DNA from: an uncultured Erysipelotrichaceae bacterium
GTDB lineage: Bacteria; Bacillota_I; Bacilli_A; RF39; UBA660
Assembly: GCA_902775285.1 (NCBI GenBank)
Contig: CACYLI010000011.1
Location: 14,339-52,215 of the forward strand
Direction: 5' to 3'
DNA length: 37,877 nucleotides
The translations under genes and the position numbers were made by a program. Shown in pieces: positions 15,765-23,907 of this stretch (its first letter is position 1; each line of letters begins with the position of its first letter). The notes under the pieces are model-generated. The model was not told where the DNA came from, searched no databases, and saw only the letters and a program-made list of their open reading frames with translations.

Positions 15765-16607
15765 ATGAAAGGTAAAATAATTTGTATTAATACATCTATT
15801 CATAAAGTATTACTTGAAAATAATACAATAATAGATACAAAAACTAGAGGGAAACTTAGAAATGAAAAAGTTTTCCCTGTAGTTGGAGATAATGTAATTG
15901 TTAATACAGAAACTAAAACAATTGAAAAAGTAGAAAAAAGAAAGAATTATCTGGAAAGACCCCTTATTGCTAATATAGATAAACTATTAATAGTAATGAG
16001 TACATCTATTCCAGCTTTTTCTAGTTATTTAATAGATAAGTTTTTAATAATAGCTTATCAAAATAATATAGAACCAATTATAGTAATAACTAAAACAGAT
16101 ATGATATCTTTAAAAGAAAAAACAGATATTAAAAAATATATTAATTATTATAGAAAACTTGGTATTAAAGTCTATGTTAATACAAGTGTTAGTAAAATAA
16201 AAAAAGAATTTAATAATAGTGTAGTAGCTTTATGTGGACAAACTGGTAGTGGAAAATCAAGCCTTCTTAATAGAATAGATGCATCTCTTTCTTTAAAAAC
16301 TGGAGAAGTATCTGAATCTTTAGGAAGAGGAAAACATACTACAAGACTTGTAGAATTACTTGAAGTAAATGATGGATTAATTGCTGATACTCCAGGATTT
16401 AGTTCTCTAGATTTAAATATAGATAAAAAAGATATTAAATCTTATTATAAAGATTTTAGTATTCCATGTAAGTATAGAGGATGTATTCATTTAAAAGAAG
16501 ATGGATGTAGTATAAAAGCCCTTGTTGAAAAAGGAAAAATTCCAGAATGGAGATATGAAAACTATACTAAATTTATTAGTGAAGTAGAAGAGGAGAAGAG
16601 GAAATGA
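15765..16607 (+). CDS. rsgA: Ribosome small-subunit GTPase RsgA
   Basis: Circularly permuted GTPase that helps mature the 30S subunit. The N-terminal OB-fold is followed by G4 (TKTD), then G1 GQTGSGKSS (about 158-166), G2 GRGKHTT and G3 DTPGFSS. The C-terminal zinc cluster (CKYRGCIHLKEDGC) completes it. It has 280 residues, close to the family norm of about 290-350. It starts 3 nt after prkC at a GGGGAATAGGT region and overlaps rpe by 4 nt. It ends with TGA. Confidence 0.95.
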   Translation: MKGKIICINTSIHKVLLENNTIIDTKTRGKLRNEKVFPVVGDNVIVNTETKTIEKVEKRKNYLERPLIANIDKLLIVMSTSIPAFSSYLIDKFLIIAYQNNIEPIIVITKTDMISLKEKTDIKKYINYYRKLGIKVYVNTSVSKIKKEFNNSVVALCGQTGSGKSSLLNRIDASLSLKTGEVSESLGRGKHTTRLVELLEVNDGLIADTPGFSSLDLNIDKKDIKSYYKDFSIPCKYRGCIHLKEDGCSIKALVEKGKIPEWRYENYTKFISEVEEEKRK

Positions 16608-17239
16608 TAGTAAGTACATCAATATTATCAAGTTCTATTAAAGCAAGTGATATAACTAAAAAATTAGATAATACTGTATCAGATTATATACACTTAGATA
16701 TAATGGATGGTAAGTTTGTAGAAAATAAAACTTGGACATATTCAGAAGTTAAAAAAATAGTATCTTATTCATCATTACCACTTGATGTACATTTAATGGT
16801 TAAAGATCCAAATAAATATATAGAAGATTATGCTTTACTAAATACTAAATATTTAACATTTCATATAGAAGCTGTAAAAAATATAGATGAAATGATTGAA
16901 AAAATTAAAAATTATGGATTAAAAGTTGGAATAGCTATTAATCCAGAAACAAATATAGAAAAAGTTTTTCCATATTTAAATAAGATAGACAAAGTAATAG
17001 TTATGAGTGTACATCCAGGTAAAAGTGGTCAAACATTTATATATGAAGTATTAGATAAAATTAAATTATTAAGAGAAGAAATAGATAAACAAAACTTAAA
17101 AACAGATATAACAGTTGATGGTGGAGTAAATAATGAAACAGCTCTTCTTTGTAAAGAAGCGGGAGTAACTACTTTAGTATCAGCATCATACTTACATAAT
17201 AATTTAATTGAAAATACAAAAATACTTAAAAGTATTTAA
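16604..17239 (+). CDS. rpe: Ribulose-phosphate 3-epimerase
   Basis: TIM-barrel enzyme interconverting ribulose 5-phosphate and xylulose 5-phosphate in the pentose phosphate pathway. Seen: LDIMDGKFVENKT (metal/catalytic Asp), LDVHLMVKDP, MSVHPGKSGQTF (usually VNPGFGGQ) and DGGVNNET near the phosphate site. It has 211 residues. It overlaps rsgA (ATGATAG arrangement). The pathway also supplies sedoheptulose 7-phosphate, the starting point of the heptose pathway encoded downstream. No terminator separates it from the prepilin gene that follows. Confidence 0.93.
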   Translation: MIVSTSILSSSIKASDITKKLDNTVSDYIHLDIMDGKFVENKTWTYSEVKKIVSYSSLPLDVHLMVKDPNKYIEDYALLNTKYLTFHIEAVKNIDEMIEKIKNYGLKVGIAINPETNIEKVFPYLNKIDKVIVMSVHPGKSGQTFIYEVLDKIKLLREEIDKQNLKTDITVDGGVNNETALLCKEAGVTTLVSASYLHNNLIENTKILKSI

Positions 17240-17253
17240 AAAGGAGAATAAAT

Positions 17254-18456
17254 ATGAAAAAAAGAGGTTTTACTTTAGTTGAGTTACTAGCAGTAATAGC
17301 AATACTAGCAATACTAGTAATAATAGCACTTCCAAATGTAATGGGAATGTTTAATACTGCAAAAGAGAATAGTTTTAAAACAGAAATAAAGGAAATATAT
17401 AAAACAGCACAACAAACATGGATACAAGATTCAATGTTTGGTAATACTGAAAAAACTTATTCAAGATGTAAAAGTGGTTGTTCAAACTCATTAGATTTAA
17501 CTGGAAGAACTGAGTTAGAGTATTTTATTAAAATAAATCAATCTGGAAAAGTAACAGAATATTATGCAACAGATGGAACATTTCAATATAGTTATTCTGA
17601 TGGAGACTTAAAAATAGAAAATATAACTGATGTACAAAAAGTTGCTAATATAGAAAATTCAGATGATTTGGTTGTTATTAATGGAACTACAAATAATAAT
17701 AGTAATGAACCTACTTTTTTTGCAACTGATAGTTGGAGTGTAATTATAAATGCAATAAGAAATAATAATACATCAGCTTATAATGTTGGTGATACAAGAC
17801 AAATAGATTTAGCTGATTTAGGTACTCATACAATTAGAATAGCTAACAAATCTACTCCAAGTGAATGTAATAATGCAGGTTTTAGTCAAACAGCCTGTGG
17901 ATTTGTAATTGAATTTGCTGATATTATTGATTCAAAAAGAATGAATCCATACTCAAGTGAGGGTACTGTTAATGGAGATGGAAATAAAGGAAGTTGGCAA
18001 TATAGTGAAATGAGAACTTATTTAAATACAACAATTATTAATAAACTTCCAACTGATTTAAAAAGTATAATATTAGATACATATGTTGTATCTGGTTATG
18101 GTTTAAGTGACTCAAGTAATTTTATAACAACGGATAAATTATATTTACTTAGTTCACATGAAGTATGGGAAGATGTTGATGGGAATTCAAGCAATGGAAT
18201 AGATAATGCTGATACTTCATATAACAAAACAAGACAACTAGATTATTATAAGAATTTAAATGTAACAAATTCAAATTATAGTTCAGCAGTTAAAATAAAT
18301 AATATAAATCCAGGTTATTGGTGGCTTCGTTCAGCTAGTCATTATAGTTATGAAGGTGAATCAAAAGCATTTTCTTGTGTTGAAAATACTGGATCTTGGA
18401 TGATTAATAAATCATCAAATGATCGTGGAGTTTCTCCTGCATTTAGAATAGGATAG
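17254..18456 (+). CDS. Prepilin-like surface protein with DUF6273-type C-terminal domain
   Basis: The 400-residue product starts with a type III signal (KKRG/FTLVE, Glu at +5). Its hydrophobic N-helix is almost identical in protein to the gene at 573, though the DNA differs mostly at silent sites. The shared family part extends to about residue 150 and includes the Cys pair RCKSGCSN. The C-terminus ends with GYWWLRSASHYS and NDRGVSPAFRIG. This matches the DUF6273-type domain, which resembles C-type-lectin/formylglycine-enzyme folds and may bind ligand or carbohydrate. It has a ribosome site AAGGAG and lies 14 nt after rpe. No pilus assembly ATPase, prepilin peptidase or inner-membrane component is in the window. 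Confidence 0.8.
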   Translation: MKKRGFTLVELLAVIAILAILVIIALPNVMGMFNTAKENSFKTEIKEIYKTAQQTWIQDSMFGNTEKTYSRCKSGCSNSLDLTGRTELEYFIKINQSGKVTEYYATDGTFQYSYSDGDLKIENITDVQKVANIENSDDLVVINGTTNNNSNEPTFFATDSWSVIINAIRNNNTSAYNVGDTRQIDLADLGTHTIRIANKSTPSECNNAGFSQTACGFVIEFADIIDSKRMNPYSSEGTVNGDGNKGSWQYSEMRTYLNTTIINKLPTDLKSIILDTYVVSGYGLSDSSNFITTDKLYLLSSHEVWEDVDGNSSNGIDNADTSYNKTRQLDYYKNLNVTNSNYSSAVKINNINPGYWWLRSASHYSYEGESKAFSCVENTGSWMINKSSNDRGVSPAFRIG

Positions 18457-18461
18457 TTAAT

Positions 18462-18503
18462 ATATATTATGTATATATTGTATACATAATATATTGATTT
18501 TTG
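18462..18503 (+). terminator. Palindrome/terminator between prepilin and toxin-antitoxin genes
   Basis: A 14-bp perfect stem ATATATTATGTATA / TATACATAATATAT has a 5-nt loop TATTG, followed by TTGATTTTT. It can act as the terminator of the prepilin transcript. Its 3' end overlaps the -35 of the antitoxin promoter, so it could also be a protein-binding operator. Both roles are inference. Confidence 0.65.
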
Positions 18504-18522
18504 AATATGAATGTGTTATTAT
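18494..18522 (+). promoter_or_regulatory. Extended -10 promoter of the toxin-antitoxin operon
   Basis: TTGATT (18494-18499), a 17-nt spacer, and TATTAT (18517-18522) preceded by TGT as an extended -10. Confidence 0.7.
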
Positions 18523-18546
18523 CAAATTAGAAATGGAGATGATAAT

Positions 18547-18831
18547 ATGGCAAATCTTACAAGCGTTATAAATATTAATGTTCCTACAGAAGTTAAAGAA
18601 CAAGCAAATGATTTATTTAATAGTTTAGGATTAAATATGAGTACTGCTATTAATATTTTCTTAAGACAAGCAATTTATGAAAGAGGAATTCCTTTTGATA
18701 TAAAGCAACGTCCTAGTAAAGAATTAACTGAAGCATTGAATGAATTAGATTATATGGAAAAAAATCCTGAAAAATATGTAACTTATGAAGATGTTGATAA
18801 GATGTTAAAGGATATTTTAGATGAAGAATAA
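18547..18831 (+). CDS. RelB/DinJ-family antitoxin
   Basis: The 94-residue product starts at ATG 18547, which follows a TGGAG site. An in-frame ATG at 18511 is too early for that site. The N-terminal ribbon-helix-helix (INVPTEVKEQANDLFNSLG followed by MSTAINIFLRQAI) is the RelB/DinJ DNA-binding and dimer part. The C-terminal acidic segment (LNELDYMEKNPEKYVTYEDV) binds the toxin. It normally blocks the toxin and represses its own promoter. It overlaps the toxin gene by 11 nt. The neighbouring palindrome at 18462 is a candidate operator. Confidence 0.9.
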   Translation: MANLTSVININVPTEVKEQANDLFNSLGLNMSTAINIFLRQAIYERGIPFDIKQRPSKELTEALNELDYMEKNPEKYVTYEDVDKMLKDILDEE

Positions 18832-19120
18832 TAAAAAATATTATATTAAATCATCTAATAAATTTAATAAACAATTAAAGAAAATAATTAAACAAGGTAA
18901 AGATTTAGATAAAATAAGTTTTGTCATAAAAAAACTTGCTAATGGAGAAACATTAGAATTAAAATACAAAGATCATCTATTATATGACACAAAGTATTAT
19001 AAGAATTGTCGTGAATGTCATATTGAACCAGATTGGTTATTAATATATAAATATAATAATAATGAATTAATATTGTTTTTAGTAACAACAGGTTCACATA
19101 GTGATTTATTTAATATGTAA
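18821..19120 (+). CDS. YafQ-family mRNA interferase toxin
   Basis: The 99-residue product has the RelE/YafQ fold pattern. Residues matching E. coli YafQ H50, H63, D67, W68, H87 and F91 are present: His52 (YKDHLL), His67, Asp71 and Trp72 (RECHIEPDW), and His93 and Phe97 (GSHSDLF). Arg83 of YafQ is replaced by Thr (about residue 89). YafQ cuts mRNA on the translating ribosome. It is the second gene of the pair and overlaps the antitoxin by 11 nt, so translation is coupled. It is closed by the hairpin at 19119. Confidence 0.9.
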   Translation: MKNNKKYYIKSSNKFNKQLKKIIKQGKDLDKISFVIKKLANGETLELKYKDHLLYDTKYYKNCRECHIEPDWLLIYKYNNNELILFLVTTGSHSDLFNM

Positions 19121-19147
19121 TAGTTCTTATGAACTATTTTTTTATTT
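19119..19147 (+). terminator. Terminator of the toxin-antitoxin operon
   Basis: AATAGTTC (19119-19126) pairs with GAACTATT (19131-19138) around TTAT, followed by a run of seven T. Confidence 0.9.
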
Positions 19148-19154
19148 CTTTTTA

Positions 19155-19163
19155 TGATATATT
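19155..19163 (+). promoter_or_regulatory. Possible extended -10 box before the glycan locus
   Basis: TGATATATT matches an extended -10 and lies about 20 nt before the first glycosyltransferase start. No clear -35 lies 17 nt upstream. Confidence 0.4.
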
Positions 19164-19181
19164 AGTTATGGGTAAGTGTGT

Positions 19182-21182
19182 ATGAAAAAAGTAATAGCTG
19201 TAGTAGTAACCTACAATAGAAAAACATTATTAGAAGAGTGTATTAATAGTTTATTAAATCAAGATTATAAAGATCTTGATATTTTAGTTGTTGATAATAA
19301 TTCAACTGATAATACGCATGAATATATAAAAAAATACATAGATAATAAACATGTTAAATATATAAATACTTTAGAAAATTTAGGTGGTGCTGGAGGATTT
19401 AATTTTGGAATAAAGATGAGTATTAATCTTTCATATGATTATATTTGGATTATGGATGATGATACTATACCAAATAAAGATGCTTTAAGTAAACTTATGG
19501 AAGCAGATAAAAAACTTAATGGTAATTATGGTTATTTATCAAGTGTTGCTTTATGGACAGATTTAACACCATGCTTAATGAATAAACAAAAAATATATAA
19601 AAATACTTATAATGAAGATAAAACGCTTGTTAAAACTTATCATTCATCTTTTGTATCTATGTTTTTTAAAAAAGAAGTTATACTTGATATAGGCCTTCCT
19701 ATAAAAGATTTCTTTATATGGGGAGATGATGTTGAGTATTCTAATAGAATAAGTAAAAAATATGATTGTTATGTAGTCTTAAATAGTATAGTTATTCATA
19801 AAACTGCATCTAATACAGGAAGCAATATAGCTCTTGATAATGATAGAATAGATAGATATAAATATGCTTATAGAAATGAAAGCTATATAGCAAGACAAAA
19901 TGGAATTAAAGGTAGACTAAGACAAGCTTTAAAAGTAAATTATCATATATTAAGAGTACTTATTAAATCAAGAAAATATACTTTTAAAAAGATAAAAATA
20001 ATTATAAAGAACTCTATACTTGGTATTAGTTTTAATCCTAAAATAGAATATATAAATGATAAAAAGAAAGTATTAGAAGTTTTTGCAGAACCATTTTCTA
20101 ATGGTGGACAAGAATCATTTATAATGAATATATTTAATAGTATAGATAAAAATAAAATACATATGGATTTTTATACACCATATTATTGTGATAATGAAAA
20201 TTATAAAAAAGAAATAGAAAAGAATCATTCAAAAATATATACTTCAAATGGAAGCTTTGGAGATAATGAAGGAAATAAAAAATTCTTTATGAATGAATTA
20301 AATAAATTCTTGAGTATTCATAAATATAATATTGTTCATATTCATTCTGGAAGCATATTTAGTTTATTTTTTGGAGCTAAAATAGCAAAAAAGAATGGAG
20401 TTAAAAATGTTATAATACATTCTCATTGCGGTGGGATTGATAATTTAAAATATAGACTTATTAAACTATATACTGGTATTTTTATGAAAAAATATGTTGA
20501 TTATTATTTTGCTTGTTCTAATCTTGCTGCTAGATGGAAATTTCCAAAAAGTGTAATAAAAAATAATAATTATAAAATAATTAATAATGGTATTAATATA
20601 GATAAACTTTATTATGATGAAAAGATAAGAAATAAAAAAAGAAAAGAATTAAAACTTGATAATAAAAAAGTATTTATTCATATAGGAAGATTTTCTTATC
20701 AAAAGAATCATGAATATTTAATAAATGTATTTAATGAAATACAAAGAGAAGAAAAATCTAGTGTTTTAATACTTGTAGGAGTAGGTGAAACACAAGATAA
20801 AATAAAAAAATTAGTAAAAGAATTAAATTTAGAAGATAAAGTAATGTTCTTAGGAATTAGAAATGATATTAATGAATTACTTAATGCAAGTGATGCATTT
20901 ATTCTACCTTCATTATTTGAAGGCCTTCCAGTAGTGGCAGTAGAAGCTCAAAGTACAGGATTATGTGTATTTACTAGTACTAATGTTACTCAAGAATTAC
21001 CAATTGATTATTTGTCACATTATTATAGCTTAGATGAAAGTTATAAATATTGGGCAAATAATATATTAAAAGAATTAAAGAAAATAAAAAGAAAAAATAC
21101 AACACAAGATATCATAAATAATAAATATGATATAGATTCTTCTTCTAAAAAACTAGAAGATTTATATTTGGGGATGAAGTAA
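19182..21182 (+). CDS. Fused GT2-GT4 glycosyltransferase
   Basis: A two-enzyme polypeptide of 666 residues from ATG 19182; an in-frame GTG at 19176 is the alternative. Residues 1 to about 290 are a GT-A family 2 domain: VVVTYNRKTLLEECINSLL, LVVDNNSTDNT, LGGAGGFNFG, DDDT metal site at about 91-94 and WGDDVEYSNR. The GGAGGFNFG motif resembles galactofuranosyl- and rhamnosyl-transferase types. From about 296 a GT-B family 4 domain follows: FAEPFSNGGQESF, HIHSGS, HIGRFSYQKNHE, FLGIRNDI and the E-x7-E motif EGLPVVAVE. It probably adds two sugars to a lipid-linked or surface glycan in the cytosol. It overlaps the next gene by 1 nt. Confidence 0.87.
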   Translation: MKKVIAVVVTYNRKTLLEECINSLLNQDYKDLDILVVDNNSTDNTHEYIKKYIDNKHVKYINTLENLGGAGGFNFGIKMSINLSYDYIWIMDDDTIPNKDALSKLMEADKKLNGNYGYLSSVALWTDLTPCLMNKQKIYKNTYNEDKTLVKTYHSSFVSMFFKKEVILDIGLPIKDFFIWGDDVEYSNRISKKYDCYVVLNSIVIHKTASNTGSNIALDNDRIDRYKYAYRNESYIARQNGIKGRLRQALKVNYHILRVLIKSRKYTFKKIKIIIKNSILGISFNPKIEYINDKKKVLEVFAEPFSNGGQESFIMNIFNSIDKNKIHMDFYTPYYCDNENYKKEIEKNHSKIYTSNGSFGDNEGNKKFFMNELNKFLSIHKYNIVHIHSGSIFSLFFGAKIAKKNGVKNVIIHSHCGGIDNLKYRLIKLYTGIFMKKYVDYYFACSNLAARWKFPKSVIKNNNYKIINNGINIDKLYYDEKIRNKKRKELKLDNKKVFIHIGRFSYQKNHEYLINVFNEIQREEKSSVLILVGVGETQDKIKKLVKELNLEDKVMFLGIRNDINELLNASDAFILPSLFEGLPVVAVEAQSTGLCVFTSTNVTQELPIDYLSHYYSLDESYKYWANNILKELKKIKRKNTTQDIINNKYDIDSSSKKLEDLYLGMK

Positions 21183-23338
21183 TGAAAAAAGAAGTTAAAG
21201 ATAAATTATTTTATATAAGTTATGTTTTGTTTTTAGTAAGCATATTATTAAATTCAACTAAGTATAATATTATACCTTGGTCTTTAAATGTAATTCATAT
21301 AGTACAAATACTTTCATGTATAATAGCTTTAGTAAAAATATTCTTTGATTTTATAGATATAATGAAAAATAAAAATAAGAAAAAAATAAATTACTTTTTT
21401 CTATTATTCTTTATTTTATCAGTTATAGTATTTATAGTAACAAAATCAAAAACAATTGTATTTATAGATATATTTATACTTGCTAGTAAAGATATGGAAT
21501 TTAATAAAATACTTAAAACTACATTAATAACATTAATATTAACATTTACATTTGTAATACTTAGTTATGTATTTGGTATTATAAAAGATGTAACAGTATT
21601 AAGAGGGAATTTAGTAAGACATTCTTATGGATGGGTTAGTCCTAATTGTTTGATACTAATTATATTTGAAATAATATGTATTTATTTATATTTAAGAAAA
21701 GATAAATTAAAAGTATATGATATATTATTATCTATAATATTAATACTTGGAGCATATTATGTTACTAATTCTAGAATGGGTTTTTTATGTTCACTTGCTG
21801 TAATATTATTATTTGTATTAATTAAATATTTAAAAATAGATAAATTATTTAAAAAAACTAAATATATTCAATATAGTTTACCAATTATTTTTTCACTTGG
21901 TTTTATAGTTTTAGGACTTTTATATAATAAATATCAATTATATTCACTTAATAATATTACAAGTGGAAGATTACATTATAGTTATGAAGCTATGAAACAA
22001 TATGGAATTAAACCATTTGGAAGTGAAATTAACTTTATAGGACAAGTTTTAGAAGAAGAATATAAAGAGGGTATAGAATATAATTATGTTGATTCATCAT
22101 ATCTAAAAACACTTGTTAATTATGGATATTTTTATTTAATATATATAGTTATATTTTTAATATTATTAAATTCTTATCTTTTAAAAAAGAAAGATTATTA
22201 TTTATTATCAATTCTTTTAGTAATAGAATTATATACATTTGTAGATAGTTTCTTACTTGGAATAGAATATAATCCATATTTATTATTACTATGTAGTATT
22301 ATTTATCCAATTAAAGAAATAAAAAGTGAAAAACATGTACCTTTAAAAAAAGAAAAAATATTAACTATAAGTGTAGCTGCATATAATTTAGGAGATTTAA
22401 TTAAACAATGTTTAGACTCATTTGTTAATAGTGAAGTAAAAGATTATTTAGAAGTAATTGTTACAGATGATGGTAGTAAAGACAATACAAAAGAAATAGT
22501 AAAAGAATATGAAAAAAAATACCCAGGTATAATTAAACTTGTAAGTCAAAGAAATACTGGGTCTGGTTCAACTGTTAATAGTGGTATTAAACACGCTACT
22601 GGTAAATACTTTAGAATGGTTGATGGAGATGACAGGGTAGTTACACAAAACTTAGAAAAACTAATACATTATTTAAATGAAGTAGATGTAGATATGATAC
22701 TTAATGATTATTGTTTATTAGATCATAAAACAGATAAAATAATAAAAACAAATACATTAGATATAGAAGCAAATAAAATAGATAAATTTGATAATATTTG
22801 TGCTCCATTATTTTTAGAAATGCATAATACTATATATAAAACAAGTATCTTAAAAACAAATAAAATAAAATTAGATAATAGTTTTTATACAGATGTAGAA
22901 TATTTATTATTTCCACTTCCATATGTTAAAAAATGTGTTTATTTAGATTATCCAATATATGTATATAGAATAAATCAAAGTACTCAAAGTGTAAGTATAC
23001 CTAGTATGCAAAAAAATATAGATATTCATGATAATGTATTAAATCATTTAATAGATTTTTATAAAGATAATTATAAAAAATTATCAAATAATAAAAATAA
23101 ATACTTAATAAGAAGAATAGTAGGTTTTGCAGATAATGAATTAGTTACATTATTAACATTTAAACAAACGGATAAACAAATAGAAAGAATAAAAAAATAT
23201 AATAAACAATTAGAATATAAAAATAAAACTATATTTAAATATTATTCTAAATCAAAAAAATATAGATTATTAAAACTAACTAATTATAAAGTATGTAATT
23301 TATTATCAAAATACTTTAATAGAAAATTCAGTAAATAA
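21182..23338 (+). CDS. Wzy-like O-antigen polymerase fused to a GT2 domain
   Basis: A 718-residue protein. Residues 1 to about 375 hold about 11 hydrophobic helices, starting at 9-24. A long non-membrane stretch (about 255-310, YNYVDSSYLKTLVNYG) lies between the later helices. This layout fits Wzy/O-antigen ligase superfamily proteins (HSYGWVSPN, NSRMGF). From about 393 a GT-A family 2 domain follows: LTISVAAYNLGDLIKQCLDS, VTDDGSKDNTKEI, NTGSGSTVNSG and VDGDD at about 480-484. It therefore combines a polymerase or ligase with a cytosolic transferase. No Wzx flippase gene is in the window. It overlaps the preceding gene by one base and ends in a hairpin. Confidence 0.82.
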   Translation: MKKEVKDKLFYISYVLFLVSILLNSTKYNIIPWSLNVIHIVQILSCIIALVKIFFDFIDIMKNKNKKKINYFFLLFFILSVIVFIVTKSKTIVFIDIFILASKDMEFNKILKTTLITLILTFTFVILSYVFGIIKDVTVLRGNLVRHSYGWVSPNCLILIIFEIICIYLYLRKDKLKVYDILLSIILILGAYYVTNSRMGFLCSLAVILLFVLIKYLKIDKLFKKTKYIQYSLPIIFSLGFIVLGLLYNKYQLYSLNNITSGRLHYSYEAMKQYGIKPFGSEINFIGQVLEEEYKEGIEYNYVDSSYLKTLVNYGYFYLIYIVIFLILLNSYLLKKKDYYLLSILLVIELYTFVDSFLLGIEYNPYLLLLCSIIYPIKEIKSEKHVPLKKEKILTISVAAYNLGDLIKQCLDSFVNSEVKDYLEVIVTDDGSKDNTKEIVKEYEKKYPGIIKLVSQRNTGSGSTVNSGIKHATGKYFRMVDGDDRVVTQNLEKLIHYLNEVDVDMILNDYCLLDHKTDKIIKTNTLDIEANKIDKFDNICAPLFLEMHNTIYKTSILKTNKIKLDNSFYTDVEYLLFPLPYVKKCVYLDYPIYVYRINQSTQSVSIPSMQKNIDIHDNVLNHLIDFYKDNYKKLSNNKNKYLIRRIVGFADNELVTLLTFKQTDKQIERIKKYNKQLEYKNKTIFKYYSKSKKYRLLKLTNYKVCNLLSKYFNRKFSK

Positions 23339-23353
23339 ATACTGAGTTTTTTT
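23326..23353 (+). terminator. Terminator overlapping the Wzy-GT2 stop codon, repeat copy 1
   Basis: ATTCAGTA/TACTGA(G)T pairs around the loop AATAAA, which contains the TAA stop, then seven T. The 20 nt attcagtaaataaatactga (23326-23345) recur exactly at 23756-23775. Confidence 0.8.
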
Positions 23354-23364
23354 AATTTATTAAA

Positions 23365-23745
23365 GTGTTTCTTATTATTTCCTCTTATTATATAAATGGA
23401 GAAAGTATAATAAAAGAGTATTCTAAAAGATTGACTAGTGAATTAGGTAAGAGGTATAGTAAAAGAAACTTATGGTTAATGTTAAGATTTTATCAACTTA
23501 AAGAAAAAATGCAGACATTGTCTGCACAATTGTCATGGTCACATTATTGTAAATTATTGTCAATAGATAATGTTGAAGAAATCAAATATTATATTTTATT
23601 AACTAAGCAAAACAATTTATCAGTTAGACAATTAAGAGAAAGAATAAAAAATAAAGAATATGAAAGATTATCACAAGATACATATGTAGTAATAGAATTA
23701 AAAGTAACAAAGTTAAGAAAAAAATTATATCAAGAGAATATATAA
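23365..23745 (+). pseudogene. Decayed remnant of a YhcG (DUF1016) PDDEXK nuclease gene
   Basis: The open frame of about 126 codons from GTG 23365 resembles the gene at 37119 in three blocks: IIKEYSKRLTSELGKRYSKR (versus IIEEYSKKLMIEVGKKYNER), the central SAQLSWSHYCKLLSI with LSVRQLRERIKNKEYERLS, and YVVIELKVT. About the first 45 codons are lost. An internal deletion of roughly 80 codons joins EYERLS directly to YVVIELKVT and removes the catalytic Asp. The upstream bases also resemble the leader of the 37119 gene. It sits between two copies of a terminator repeat and interrupts the glycan locus. It is almost certainly not functional. Confidence 0.8.
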
Positions 23746-23755
23746 TTATTTAAAT

Positions 23756-23782
23756 ATTCAGTAAATAAATACTGAATTTTTT
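23756..23782 (+). terminator. Terminator, repeat copy 2
   Basis: ATTCAGTA/TACTGAAT is a perfect 8-bp stem with the loop AATAAA and six T. It carries the same 20 nt as 23326-23345, 430 bp downstream, so the nuclease remnant lies between two direct repeats. Confidence 0.85.
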
Positions 23783-23822
23783 ATTTATCAATTGTAAACT
23801 AAGTAAAAAGATTGTATTTTTC

Positions 23823-23851
23823 TTGTAAAACGAATGTAAAAATGATAAACT
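23823..23851 (+). promoter_or_regulatory. Promoter of the ABC exporter/heptose operon
   Basis: TTGTAA (23823-23828), a 17-nt spacer, and TAAACT (23846-23851) with TGA before it as an extended -10. About 50 nt of leader precede the exporter gene. Confidence 0.65.
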
Positions 23852-23907
23852 AGTAATTACAAAGGATTATTAAAAATGATTTTTAATTTTTAGGGTGATT
23901 TTAAAGA

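Noticed and set aside
23339..23907. Intact small DNA-binding or regulatory gene between the Wzy fusion and exporter
   Set aside because: The only frame there matches blocks of the YhcG family with key parts missing, so a remnant explains it better.
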